Source: Oligoflexus sp. (GTDB taxonomy: Bacteria > Bdellovibrionota_B > Oligoflexia > Oligoflexales > Oligoflexaceae). Taken from it: a stretch of DNA of 64,000 bases. Below are positions 25,851 through 34,225 of the stretch, piece after piece. Each line of letters opens with the position of its first letter. The stretch's first letter is position 1. The position numbers and the translations under genes are program-made. The stretch spans positions 52,274 to 116,273 of the forward strand of contig JACMPP010000086.1 in the NCBI GenBank assembly GCA_014377445.1. Reading direction: 5' to 3'. A model generated the notes under the pieces. The model was not told the DNA's origin, searched no databases, and worked only from the letters and a program-made list of their open reading frames with translations.

Positions 25851-26696
25851 TCAACGTGTCGCGTTAAGAGGTTGACCGCCACCTGAGAGCTTGCACGAAG
25901 TCAGAGACCCTGAACTGAAACCCTGATTGAAGGCTGCCATGCGTTGCGCAGACGATCCATGGGTGAAGGAATCCGGGACCACATAGCCTCGACTCGCCTT
26001 TTGCAGCTTGTCATCGCCAACGGCTGAAGCCGCGTTCATGGCCTCTTCAACATCCCCTTCTTCAAGGGTCTGATGCATTTGGTTCGTATCCTTCGCCCAA
26101 ATACCCGCTAAGCAGTCCGCTTGCAGTTCAAGTTTTACCGATTCGCGATTGAAATCGGTTTTGCTCATACTCGATCGTTTGGACTGCATCTGCTCGGAGA
26201 TGCCATAGAGGTTTTGTACGTGATGGCCAACTTCATGAGCGATTACGTAAGCCTGAGCAAAATCACCTTTTGCACCAAGTCTATTTGACATTTCACTGAA
26301 GAAACTCGTATCGAGGTATACCTTTTGATCCATGGGACAGTAGAAGGGACCGACTGAACTCCCGGCCGTCCCGCAGGCGGAATCCACTCTATCGGTAAAA
26401 AGAACCAGTGACGGCTCACTATAGGTGCGGCTCTGCGCGGCAAAGACTTTGTTCCAAACATCTTCCGTATCTTTCAAAACCACCTTCACAAACTTCGAAT
26501 TATCATCATCGGGAACTGTCCGTTGTTCGGTAGTACTGGTTTTCTGTGCAGCATTATTCAGAACCACATTCGGATCACCGCCAAGCAGCGCGTAAATAAT
26601 TGCGATAATGATAGTACCGCCGCCGACCGCCCCTGCTGTTTTAAATCCCCGTCTATCTTCAACGTTGCTGCTTTCTCCGCGTCCACGCCATAGCAT
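25851..26696 (-). CDS. ypfJ: Neutral zinc metallopeptidase (YpfJ family)
   Basis: A 281-residue membrane-anchored protease. One helix lies at residues 22-40 (AGAVGGGTIIIAIIYAL), then the typical PF04228 body: VWNKVFAAQSRTY, a Cys pair in DSACGTAG and YCPMDQKVYLDTSFF, the zinc motif HEVGHHVQ near 154, and the downstream LQADCLAGIWA with the third ligand. The site faces the periplasm by family topology. AAAGGAG stands 7 bases before ATG 26696. Physiological substrates are not known. Confidence 0.92.
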   Translation of the reverse strand: MLWRGRGESSNVEDRRGFKTAGAVGGGTIIIAIIYALLGGDPNVVLNNAAQKTSTTEQRTVPDDDNSKFVKVVLKDTEDVWNKVFAAQSRTYSEPSLVLFTDRVDSACGTAGSSVGPFYCPMDQKVYLDTSFFSEMSNRLGAKGDFAQAYVIAHEVGHHVQNLYGISEQMQSKRSSMSKTDFNRESVKLELQADCLAGIWAKDTNQMHQTLEEGDVEEAMNAASAVGDDKLQKASRGYVVPDSFTHGSSAQRMAAFNQGFSSGSLTSCKLSGGGQPLNATR

Positions 26697-26879
26697 ACTA
26701 GACTCCTTTCTGAATGCTGAATCAAACTATGGGGCAATGAAGCAAAAATCGCGCCAACCCACGGGGGTCGGGCTGACTATAGGGAATTAAATTTCGTGTT
26801 CCGGGATTGATTGTGGGAGATGAGACTTAAAGAATGTGTAAGAAAGCAGCGATAGTACAACCGAGCTGCAAATAATGCC

Positions 26880-29198
26880 TCAAACCTTGGTAAAGCCAGT
26901 GATGGCGTTGGGATGGGCCCGCTGAAAGTTTTCGAGCTCGGCAAGGTCGCAGATGCCTTTCGAGACTTTAGGCGAAAGGAGAACACCTTTGTAGTTGGTT
27001 TGAACAGCAATCTTCTTCCCGCAGATCCATACCATGGTGTTCTTGTCGATAATGCCGGTCACCACCAGGGTTGCATCCTGGTTGTAGACCATATTCTGGT
27101 CCAAAGTTGTCTTGAACTCTTTGAGCTTCCCCAGTATGCGCTCATAGCGTTGAGAATTCTTTTGAATATACTCGTGATGTTTCTTTTGCGCTTCAGACAG
27201 ACGGGCCCCCGGTTTTTCAAGAAGGGCAACGGAGCGCAGGTTTTCCTCGGACGCCTCCTGAAAACGCTTCAATCTTTGACTCAAGCGCTGCAGACGTATC
27301 TCATCCTGATAATTACTGCCGATGCGGCACTGGGTGGTATGGCCTTTATCAGCACCGAAGTGTGGTGTGACGATCGCCTGCCAACTGCAGAGCAAGCCGC
27401 CGATGATGGTGCCTTTAGACTCATCCTTAACTTGAATCACACCGCCACAAACAATCCAACTGTGTGTGATCAGCCTTTGGACAGTGAGGTCGTGTTTGAT
27501 CTGCATGACACTGTTTTCAACGAATCCAAGATTCGCGCTACCACCCACTTGCAGGGAACCGCGCTTGCCGGTGTTAACGCCCCCTTTGACTTCGATGTCA
27601 CCGGTGCATTTGACCTTCGCACTATCGATACTACCTTTAACAATCAGGGATCCATTGATGTCGACGGTTGCACCGGACTCGATATCCCCCTCCACCACAA
27701 CCGAACCTTCAAAGCGAAGGTTACCGCTCGCAAGATTGATCGAACCTTTGTGAACGTAAACGGCCTGGCAACTCAGGATGCCCGCTTCATTGCTGAGGAG
27801 TCCATCTCTGGTCGCGAAGAACTGGCAGTCGTGTTTGACGATGATGCCATCTCCGCTATGGATGCCAAGCGCGGCGGCTGAACCCCGTGCAAAGAAGGAT
27901 TTCCCTGTCACGGTCGTCCCTGCCACACCATCGGTATAGCGAACTTCAGCAACCATCTCGTCCGTGTGAACGATTTTGTGGTTTTGACGCTCTCTCATAT
28001 CAAGCTGTTCGTCGCTGCTTTCTTCTATTTTACTGGACAGAACAAGTGCCAGTTTTTCGCCAGGCTCAGCGGCTTTGCCTTTGGCCACGACAGTGCCAAC
28101 AACATTCTCACCCTTACGCAGATTCTCAACCAGTTCGGGCAGGCCTTCTTCAAAACCGAAGGTGATTCCGACCTTGTTGAGTTCGGCCGTCATCCAAGCG
28201 ACATCAATCGATGTTCGAATCTTGGCGACCTTATCGTCGACGGCGATGAGATTCGCCTTCATACCTGCAGGGTCAAGCTCAAACTGAAAGTGATCCCCTC
28301 GCAGCCGGCGATGCTTGGCCTTCGGAGCAGTCAGACTTTGCAGATCATGTTCCGAAGTGATCTTGTCGGCGGTCAAAAGATTGGCGTTAAGGCGATATTG
28401 TTCGTCATAGGCGATAAGAAGATCGTAGGGCATTCCAAAACCCAGGGCCTGGGTCTTGGTCAGCAAAGACGAGATCTTCTCGATGCTATGCCGTTCAAGA
28501 AAGTTCATTTTAACTTGTTTAACATTGACTTTCTTCAGGGCGACTCGCGCTTCTTTCAGAAGCTTTTTGCAATTGACTTCGTTCGACAGCCATTCTGGAT
28601 CGAAGACGTGAAGGGTTGCATAGTGCAGTTGCGGATTGATGCGCACGACAAAGCCGCTGCTCGTAACATCATCCACTTTCGGCTGGGCTACGAGTTTGAC
28701 TTCCTCGAGCGCCTGGCCGTTCTTCAGCATCAGGTAGAGAAAACGCATTTGACCGCGATCGACAGAGATTGCATAGTCCTGTTGATCGAGCATCAGCATC
28801 ACGTTGAAGAGAAAGGCGTTGAAAGAGATGCTGGACATCTTCTTAGGCGGCATCTTGCAGCTAAGGGTCGCATAGCCAAGATTTTTAAAGGATTCAATTT
28901 TGATTTCGTTATAAATTCGACCGCCCTGGGCGATTGTAAACTTCACGACTCGCTCAGGGTCGATCTCGCCTTCCGAAGCTCTTACATAACTCCAGAGTTC
29001 TTCCAGACGTTTATTGAAGATCAGAAAGGTCTCGATGAATCCGTCGTTGCGTTCTTCTTTGAATCGGTCTTCCAGACGGTTGAGGAGTTCCTTCGGAGGT
29101 TTACGGCTCTTGAGACATTCTTCGACCTTAAATTCCAACCGCGCTCTCTTCAACCGGGAATTGAAGGTAAGCTGAATGCTGTTAGGGCTGTCTTCCAT
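26880..29198 (-). CDS. FapA/DUF342 polymer-forming protein
   Basis: A 772-residue protein with the FapA (DUF342) beta-helix region. From about residue 430 it reads VTGKSFF, then repeating strands such as INLASGNLRFEGSVVVEGDI and VDINGSLIVKGSI, then GGVIQVKDESKGTIIGG and a coiled coil (QRLSQRLKRFQ) near 640, followed by a short beta end. The first 400 residues are an unassigned N-terminal region; it resembles none I know. ATG 29198 has GGAGG 7 bases upstream and is better than an ATG nine codons earlier. DUF342 proteins relate to flagellar or surface assembly; no flagellar genes are near. Confidence 0.8.
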   Translation of the reverse strand: MEDSPNSIQLTFNSRLKRARLEFKVEECLKSRKPPKELLNRLEDRFKEERNDGFIETFLIFNKRLEELWSYVRASEGEIDPERVVKFTIAQGGRIYNEIKIESFKNLGYATLSCKMPPKKMSSISFNAFLFNVMLMLDQQDYAISVDRGQMRFLYLMLKNGQALEEVKLVAQPKVDDVTSSGFVVRINPQLHYATLHVFDPEWLSNEVNCKKLLKEARVALKKVNVKQVKMNFLERHSIEKISSLLTKTQALGFGMPYDLLIAYDEQYRLNANLLTADKITSEHDLQSLTAPKAKHRRLRGDHFQFELDPAGMKANLIAVDDKVAKIRTSIDVAWMTAELNKVGITFGFEEGLPELVENLRKGENVVGTVVAKGKAAEPGEKLALVLSSKIEESSDEQLDMRERQNHKIVHTDEMVAEVRYTDGVAGTTVTGKSFFARGSAAALGIHSGDGIIVKHDCQFFATRDGLLSNEAGILSCQAVYVHKGSINLASGNLRFEGSVVVEGDIESGATVDINGSLIVKGSIDSAKVKCTGDIEVKGGVNTGKRGSLQVGGSANLGFVENSVMQIKHDLTVQRLITHSWIVCGGVIQVKDESKGTIIGGLLCSWQAIVTPHFGADKGHTTQCRIGSNYQDEIRLQRLSQRLKRFQEASEENLRSVALLEKPGARLSEAQKKHHEYIQKNSQRYERILGKLKEFKTTLDQNMVYNQDATLVVTGIIDKNTMVWICGKKIAVQTNYKGVLLSPKVSKGICDLAELENFQRAHPNAITGFTKV

Positions 29199-29784
29199 CG
29201 CACCCCCTCCATTATTCGGGGTCATTTAAAGCTTTAGCACCGAGGGCTACATAGTAAGGATCGACTCTTGAGCCTAAAACCTTAATTTTAATCACGGAAC
29301 CCAAAACTGATGCTCTAATCAGATAACATCATTGCATAAAATCGTATAAAATTCCTATGCCTCAGCCTCATTGCATCCTCTTTGGCAGTCGCGAAGAAGT
29401 CTGGAAAAATCTATTTCACAAGAAAATTTACGACTTCAAGATCTTACCTCACCCTTATTCGAGCTCAGTCTGGTCACCACTCCGGTGACCGAAGAATTCA
29501 GCTTTTCCCCTTAAAAAACAGTTGACTGACTGCCCAAAACATTATGCTTTTGTTCACCGTGAGCAGAAGAAATGCACTGGGCCTAACAAAAGATCAGTTA
29601 ATTCAGCAATGATATCAATCGCCCTTCTTCAATCTCAGACTGGCTCGAGAAGGCTGCATTCGCCCGCTGCTCATTCTGAAAATAATTCCACGCAAGGCAG
29701 TCTTGCCTCACCCATTCATAGCTGTTAGCCACAGTTTGGCAATTGCTTCACCTACGATGCATGCATGTAAGAGGTCCCGCTGCA
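29199..29784. other. 586-bp intergenic region with a 7-bp palindrome
   Basis: No convincing gene. A 43-codon frame at 29357-29488 has no ribosome site. GGTCACC (29472-29478) and GGTGACC (29484-29490) form a perfect stem with a 5-base loop and may be an operator or hairpin. The base composition is more AT-rich than the flanks, consistent with divergent promoters for the FapA-like gene and the lipoprotein operon. Confidence 0.45.
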
Positions 29785-31977
29785 ATGAACGTTCTCATAA
29801 CTTTTGTTCTCTCACTCTTTATAATCACCGCCTGCGGCTCGGAGTCGAACTCCAGGATCAGCGCGATTCGAACGACCGATAACGCTGCCGTATCGAGCCG
29901 GACTCTGTCACTGACCAGCCTCAACACGGCTGAGCAGTATCAGGCCTTCTCCAAGGAATCGGGAGGCCTCGTTCCGAACGGTCGCTCCGTGAAGTTTCTG
30001 ATCGACCTTCGCAAAGGTGCACAAACATATTTCATCAACGCGAATTTCAGCGATCGATGCGCGGTCATCGGCGGAACGGACTGTTCGAAGTATCATTATA
30101 ATTTCGCAAGGGAACAACTTCGTATCAGCGACAGCATCGATACCTTCAATCAGTCGACCTACTTCACTCTCAACAAGCGCTTTGCCGCAGGCACAGTGAG
30201 CACCTATACACTCAAGGATCGCGGCGAGGTCTACGCCATCCAACTCTATCCACAGGATTTTGCCAAAGAAGAAAATATTCTTTCGATCGTAGCCGCTGTA
30301 AAAGCCGCCATGCCTCTCGCTTCGTCTAAATTTGTCTTTGTTCCCACCGGCAATCAACAGTCTGTGGTGCAAGTGACCGAGAAGCTCAAAGCCCTTGCCA
30401 TCGATGTCCTGACACTCGATGATATCCTCGGTTCAAGCAGTTACATTCCCATGCATCCAGGCGAAGCCTGGGGTTACCTCCGCCTCTTTCCAAAAGATCA
30501 GGAAGAAATCCTGCCGACTGATATCGTGGTTTTTGACGAACTTCCCCTCGACCTCACCGTTGTAGCTGGCGTCATCACCAAAGCTTTCCAGGACAGTAAC
30601 TCACACATCAATCTTAAGTCCAAAGAACGCAACACCCCGAACATGGTTCTCCGTGATGCGTCGATCGACAACGTCTTGCTTGCTCCTTGGGTTGATCAAC
30701 CTGTTCATCTCAAAGTCAGCAAGAGCGGATGGACGATTGAAGCCACGACAGACGAAGTGATTCAAAATAAAGCGAAGGTTCGCCTGGCGAAACCTTGGAT
30801 CGGAATCAAGTGGACAGCCTCTAAAACGCTGCTCAGTTATGCTGAAATGTGCCCTGGCAGAACCTCAAGGTGTTTGACCCTCGGCACTGTTTATGGCTCG
30901 AAAGCTGCGAACCTGGGTTTCCTGAAGGAAGTTTTCAAGGATAGAAAAGTTCCTGAATCGGAAACTTTGAGTTACGATCCGGTTCCCAAGGGATTTGGTG
31001 TTCCCCTCAAGTTTTACAAAGATTTTATCGATCTGCCGGCAAATGCCCAGATCAAGACCAAGCTAGACGCATTTATCGCTCAGGAAAAATCGGGTCTTAT
31101 GTCCGTCGCTGACAGAGGCCGTCTCTCGCTCGAACTTCGTAATCTCTTTTTGAACGCCGAAGTCCCAGCTGCGAATCTTGCTAGGATTCTCGGGCAGATG
31201 AAGAAGGTTGATGCGAATATCGTGAAGTGGAAAATTCGTTCAAGCGCCAATGCCGAGGACATCGAGAATTTTGACGGCGCTGGTCTGCACGATAGTTATT
31301 CGTCCAAGCTTTCAACCGCTGACAATGCCACCCACAGTTGTCAGCTCGTACTTGATGATGATGCTGTAGCCGGCGAAGTGACCAAGATGAAGGTCAAACC
31401 CAAAACTGTTGCCTGTGCGATCAAAGGCGTTTACGCTTCGCTTTGGAACAGACGCGCTATAGACGAACGAAGCTTCGCACGTCTCGACCATGCGACCGTA
31501 GCCATGGGACTATCCATACTTCCAAGTTACGATACGGAATCACCTGTCGTTGCCAACTCAGTGGTTGTGACCCGCGTCATCAACAGCCCGGATATCCTGG
31601 GTTATGCTCTTTCGATTCAAAAAGACAATAATACTGTCACCAACCCAACGCCTGGAACCTGGAGCGAACTCACGATTGCAGCCGTTGGCGGCGAAGGTGA
31701 AACTCCCTCTTTGACAACTCTGCGCTTTGCGAAACCGACACCAACATCGGACGTTTTGAAAGAAAGTGTCCTGCCTGCTGTGACGACGCTCCAGATGGCC
31801 GCTCTGTCCCGCAAAATCGAAGAAGCCTACTGCCGTGCAAAACCAGGCTACTACCGTCAGAACTGCAGCAAGGTGTCTTCTGATTCCGAAAAACCCAAGG
31901 CTCTCGATCTCGAAATGAAGTATCTGCAAAATGGGGAATTTGTTATTAAACAGGTTCGTGAGTTCAGCGGTCGCTAA
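29785..31977 (+). CDS. Exported lipoprotein with PEP-synthase-like swivel and ATP-binding domains
   Basis: A 730-residue protein with a lipoprotein signal: hydrophobic residues 4-16 and lipobox ITAC with Cys17. Residues about 240-300 resemble the phosphohistidine swivel domain of PEP-utilising enzymes: PTDIVVFDELP, GVITKAF, then SNSHINLKSKERNTPNMVL with H274 in the usual SH position. After YGSKAANLGFL (near 370, like GGKxANL) comes the PPDK-type ATP-binding domain: KGFGVPLKF, IRSSANAEDIENFDGAG at 484-500 and an ending LQN-FVIKQVR. ATG 29785 has GAGG 10 bases upstream. Export of such a domain set is unusual because the periplasm lacks ATP. A histidine phosphatase follows. Confidence 0.7.
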   Translation: MNVLITFVLSLFIITACGSESNSRISAIRTTDNAAVSSRTLSLTSLNTAEQYQAFSKESGGLVPNGRSVKFLIDLRKGAQTYFINANFSDRCAVIGGTDCSKYHYNFAREQLRISDSIDTFNQSTYFTLNKRFAAGTVSTYTLKDRGEVYAIQLYPQDFAKEENILSIVAAVKAAMPLASSKFVFVPTGNQQSVVQVTEKLKALAIDVLTLDDILGSSSYIPMHPGEAWGYLRLFPKDQEEILPTDIVVFDELPLDLTVVAGVITKAFQDSNSHINLKSKERNTPNMVLRDASIDNVLLAPWVDQPVHLKVSKSGWTIEATTDEVIQNKAKVRLAKPWIGIKWTASKTLLSYAEMCPGRTSRCLTLGTVYGSKAANLGFLKEVFKDRKVPESETLSYDPVPKGFGVPLKFYKDFIDLPANAQIKTKLDAFIAQEKSGLMSVADRGRLSLELRNLFLNAEVPAANLARILGQMKKVDANIVKWKIRSSANAEDIENFDGAGLHDSYSSKLSTADNATHSCQLVLDDDAVAGEVTKMKVKPKTVACAIKGVYASLWNRRAIDERSFARLDHATVAMGLSILPSYDTESPVVANSVVVTRVINSPDILGYALSIQKDNNTVTNPTPGTWSELTIAAVGGEGETPSLTTLRFAKPTPTSDVLKESVLPAVTTLQMAALSRKIEEAYCRAKPGYYRQNCSKVSSDSEKPKALDLEMKYLQNGEFVIKQVREFSGR

Positions 31978-31992
31978 TGTAAGGATATCATT

Positions 31993-32484
31993 ATGAGACT
32001 AAGAGCCTCTATCGTAGCCGCAACCCTGGCCGGCAGCCTCGCTGCCAGCCATACAGCCTACGCTTTTCAAAGCATTTATATCGTTCGCCATGCCGAAAAA
32101 AAGGATGCCTCGAGAGATCCTGAATTAAGTGAGCAGGGCCAGACTCGTGCCGCGAGTCTCGCGAAAGCCCTTCGTGACAGCGACATTGGCGCCATCTTCA
32201 CCAGCGAATACCTTCGCACTCAGAAGACCGCCGCTCCCCTGGCTGATGCCTTGAAAATCAAAGCCACGGCTATTGCGGACACCGCAAAACTCATCAAAAC
32301 CCTCAAGGATGACACAAGCAGCAAATCCGCTCTTGTGGTAGGCCACAGCAACACGGTTCCTGAGCTTTTGAAAGCCTTCGGTAGCGATCAGAAAATCGAG
32401 CTCGGCGAAAATGAGTTTGATCGTCTCTATATTCTCACCCCGCAGAAGAGCGAGAAACCCATCATTAACTTGATCCGCTATTGA
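31993..32484 (+). CDS. Exported histidine phosphatase (SixA-like)
   Basis: A 163-residue enzyme of the histidine phosphatase superfamily. It has a signal peptide (residues 1-24, ending HTAYA-F), the phospho-acceptor motif IYIVRHAEKKD with R32 and H33, the second Arg of TSEYLRTQKT and the second His H118 in VVGHSNT. The small size, about 138 residues mature, matches SixA-type phosphohistidine phosphatases rather than phosphoglycerate mutases. AAGGA precedes ATG 31993. It lies 15 bases after the lipoprotein gene. Confidence 0.85.
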   Translation: MRLRASIVAATLAGSLAASHTAYAFQSIYIVRHAEKKDASRDPELSEQGQTRAASLAKALRDSDIGAIFTSEYLRTQKTAAPLADALKIKATAIADTAKLIKTLKDDTSSKSALVVGHSNTVPELLKAFGSDQKIELGENEFDRLYILTPQKSEKPIINLIRY

Positions 32485-32512
32485 TTCGGTCAAGTCGACT
32501 ATGGGATAAGAA

Positions 32513-32543
32513 GGGAAGGACAGTGGTCCTTCCCCTTTTTTTA
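32513..32543 (+). terminator. Rho-independent terminator of the lipoprotein-phosphatase operon
   Basis: GGGAAGGAC (32513-32521) and GTCCTTCCC (32526-32534) form a 9-bp stem with loop AGTG, followed by C and T-rich CTTTTTTT. Confidence 0.92.
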
Positions 32544-32569
32544 TCTGGCGTTCGGGCAACGAGAAGCGA

Positions 32570-33064
32570 GTGATTGCAGTGAAATGGGATAAGAGAAAGC
32601 TCCATAGCCTCCTCCTTGATGCATTAAAGGCCAACCTTAATGCTACCCTCAGCGCGGCGGAAAACGCCAAAGAGGGCTCCAATCACGCGGATGCAATCGC
32701 CAAAAGTAAATATGACACCTTCGGACTCGAACTGTCCTACTTCGCAGGTTCTCAGTTTGAACGAGCGCGAGCTGTCGAAGCTAAGATTGCGGTCATGGAA
32801 AATACCCTCTTCAATGATTTCGATTCTGACGATGACATCGATATCGGGGCCATCATCCAGCTGCAGAACGGCCAGAAGAAAATCCAGACCTATCTTATGT
32901 CGGACATAGGCGCCGGCCTTGACCTCGAGTATCAGGGGATCAAGATCATTGTCATCTCTCCTGAATCTCCACTCGGCGAGGCCGTCATAGGACTGTCGCA
33001 AGGTGATACTGTCGACGCCAAAGCCTTTCAAAAGAACGCCTATTCCATTCTTGCCGTTCATTGA
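32570..33064 (+). CDS. GreA/GreB-type C-terminal domain protein
   Basis: A 164-residue protein whose last 35 residues read ISPESPLGEAVIGLSQGDTV, the hallmark of the GreA/GreB FKBP-like domain that binds RNA polymerase. Upstream, residues 10-90 are helical with Glu/Ala/Lys (Gre proteins have a coiled coil here), followed by DIDIGAIIQLQ. True GreA has about 158 residues, so length fits, but the coiled-coil tip with its acidic residues is not clear. The start is uncertain between GTG 32570 and GTG 32579. A transcription-elongation or polymerase-binding role is inferred. Confidence 0.7.
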   Translation: MIAVKWDKRKLHSLLLDALKANLNATLSAAENAKEGSNHADAIAKSKYDTFGLELSYFAGSQFERARAVEAKIAVMENTLFNDFDSDDDIDIGAIIQLQNGQKKIQTYLMSDIGAGLDLEYQGIKIIVISPESPLGEAVIGLSQGDTVDAKAFQKNAYSILAVH

Positions 33065-33117
33065 CGGGCCGTCCTATCCCCTATACTTACAATATCGATT
33101 CAAGGAGTTCCTCGTCA

Positions 33118-33215
33118 TGAAATTAGTAGTCTTTCCCCTACTCACTCTATTCGGCTCTCTCTTGAGAAAATGTGAAGCCGGTGGGCTTGGACAGATCACA
33201 AATTCTCAAAAATAG
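33118..33215 (+). CDS. Short exported-peptide frame, possibly decayed
   Basis: A 32-codon frame with AAGGAG 11 bases before ATG 33118. The N-terminus is a signal-like KLVVFPLLTLFGSLL, followed by Lys-Cys; the rest is Gly-rich. It may be a tiny membrane peptide or the start of a lost secreted protein. No homology is visible, and the next 350 bases are noncoding. Confidence 0.3.
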
Positions 33216-33583
33216 AGAATTGTATGCTGAATGAATCTGCCTATACCAGTAAGCCAAGCACCTGATCCATCCCACTCCACGGCCTTCTCTCGTCATGCAC
33301 AAAATTTCATAATTCCATGAATGAATCTTGGGTCACCTGCTTCAAGATATCGCCTTCGCTTACGATTTAAGGTCCTTCGGCTAACGAACGAAACGATCAT
33401 GAACTTCGAAGGTTAAAATGAAAGCTCTCGCTTTTTTGAGCGAACAGTCCCGATCCTCAGGCAGGATTCATGCAAATTGTAACGAGCGAGCCTTTGTTCT
33501 TTCACTTGGGATCCTTGCCTCAAAGAGCGTATGATCGACCCGAGCTTCCAAGGAGCTTGAACGTCAATCCGAAAGGATTTCCT
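33216..33583. other. Intergenic, no gene seen
   Basis: About 370 AT-rich bases before the FrnE-like gene. Two short frames begin in it but have no ribosome site. It presumably holds the promoter of the FrnE-aminopeptidase operon. Confidence 0.4.
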
Positions 33584-34225
33584 ATGCTTACTGTTGAAAT
33601 ATGGTCCGATATTGTTTGCCCTTTTTGCTACATAGGCAAACGCCACTTCGAACAGGCGGGAAAGCAATTTCCTCATCCTGTTGAAGTCAAATGGCGAAGT
33701 TTTGAACTCCAAAAAGACGCACCTAAGAAACAAGAACAGGATTTGGCAACCCGCCTTGCCCAGAAATATGGCAAGAGCCTCGAATGGGCGAAAGCGATGA
33801 ATCAGCAGGTTACTGAGAAGGCGGCTCACGTGGGTGTGACCTTTCATCTGGATAAAGTGATCCCGACCAATTCCTTCGATGGTCACCGTCTCATTCACCT
33901 CGCTCAAACCTTCGGTCTTCAAGATGAAGCTAAAGAGCGGCTTCTCGCGGCTTACTTCACCGAAGGCAAAGACATCAGCGACCACCCCACGCTGGTGGAT
34001 CTCGGCCGTGAAATTGGACTGGAAGTCGAAGATGTTCAGGCGATGCTGGAGAGTGACCGCTACGGGGCCGAGGTTCGTGCGGACGAACAACTTGCAAGCG
34101 AAATAGAAATCTCGGGTGTGCCTTTTTTCGTTATCGATCAACGCTACGCAATCTCAGGGGCTCAACCCGTCGAAGTTTTTGTTGAGACCTTGCATAAAGT
34201 ATGGGCTGAGGAGCACAAAAAATGA
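33584..34225 (+). CDS. DsbA-family FrnE-like oxidoreductase
   Basis: A 213-residue cytoplasmic thioredoxin-fold protein. The redox motif CPFC stands at residues 12-15 in SDIVCPFCYIGKR, the FrnE signature, and VPFFVIDQRYAISGAQP near 180 contains the cis-proline loop. It has no signal peptide, so it works in the cytoplasm, probably as a thiol isomerase. AAAGGA lies 8 bases before ATG 33584. The start codon of the aminopeptidase overlaps its stop by 4 bases (ATGA). Confidence 0.9.
   Translation: MLTVEIWSDIVCPFCYIGKRHFEQAGKQFPHPVEVKWRSFELQKDAPKKQEQDLATRLAQKYGKSLEWAKAMNQQVTEKAAHVGVTFHLDKVIPTNSFDGHRLIHLAQTFGLQDEAKERLLAAYFTEGKDISDHPTLVDLGREIGLEVEDVQAMLESDRYGAEVRADEQLASEIEISGVPFFVIDQRYAISGAQPVEVFVETLHKVWAEEHKK

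Noticed and set aside
27966..29237. 423-codon plus-strand frame opposite the FapA-like gene
   Set aside because: It is the shadow of the DUF342 coding strand; no motif and no ribosome site.
29357..29488. 43-codon plus-strand frame in the gap before the lipoprotein gene
   Set aside because: No ribosome site and no resemblance to a known family; it also ends in the palindrome.
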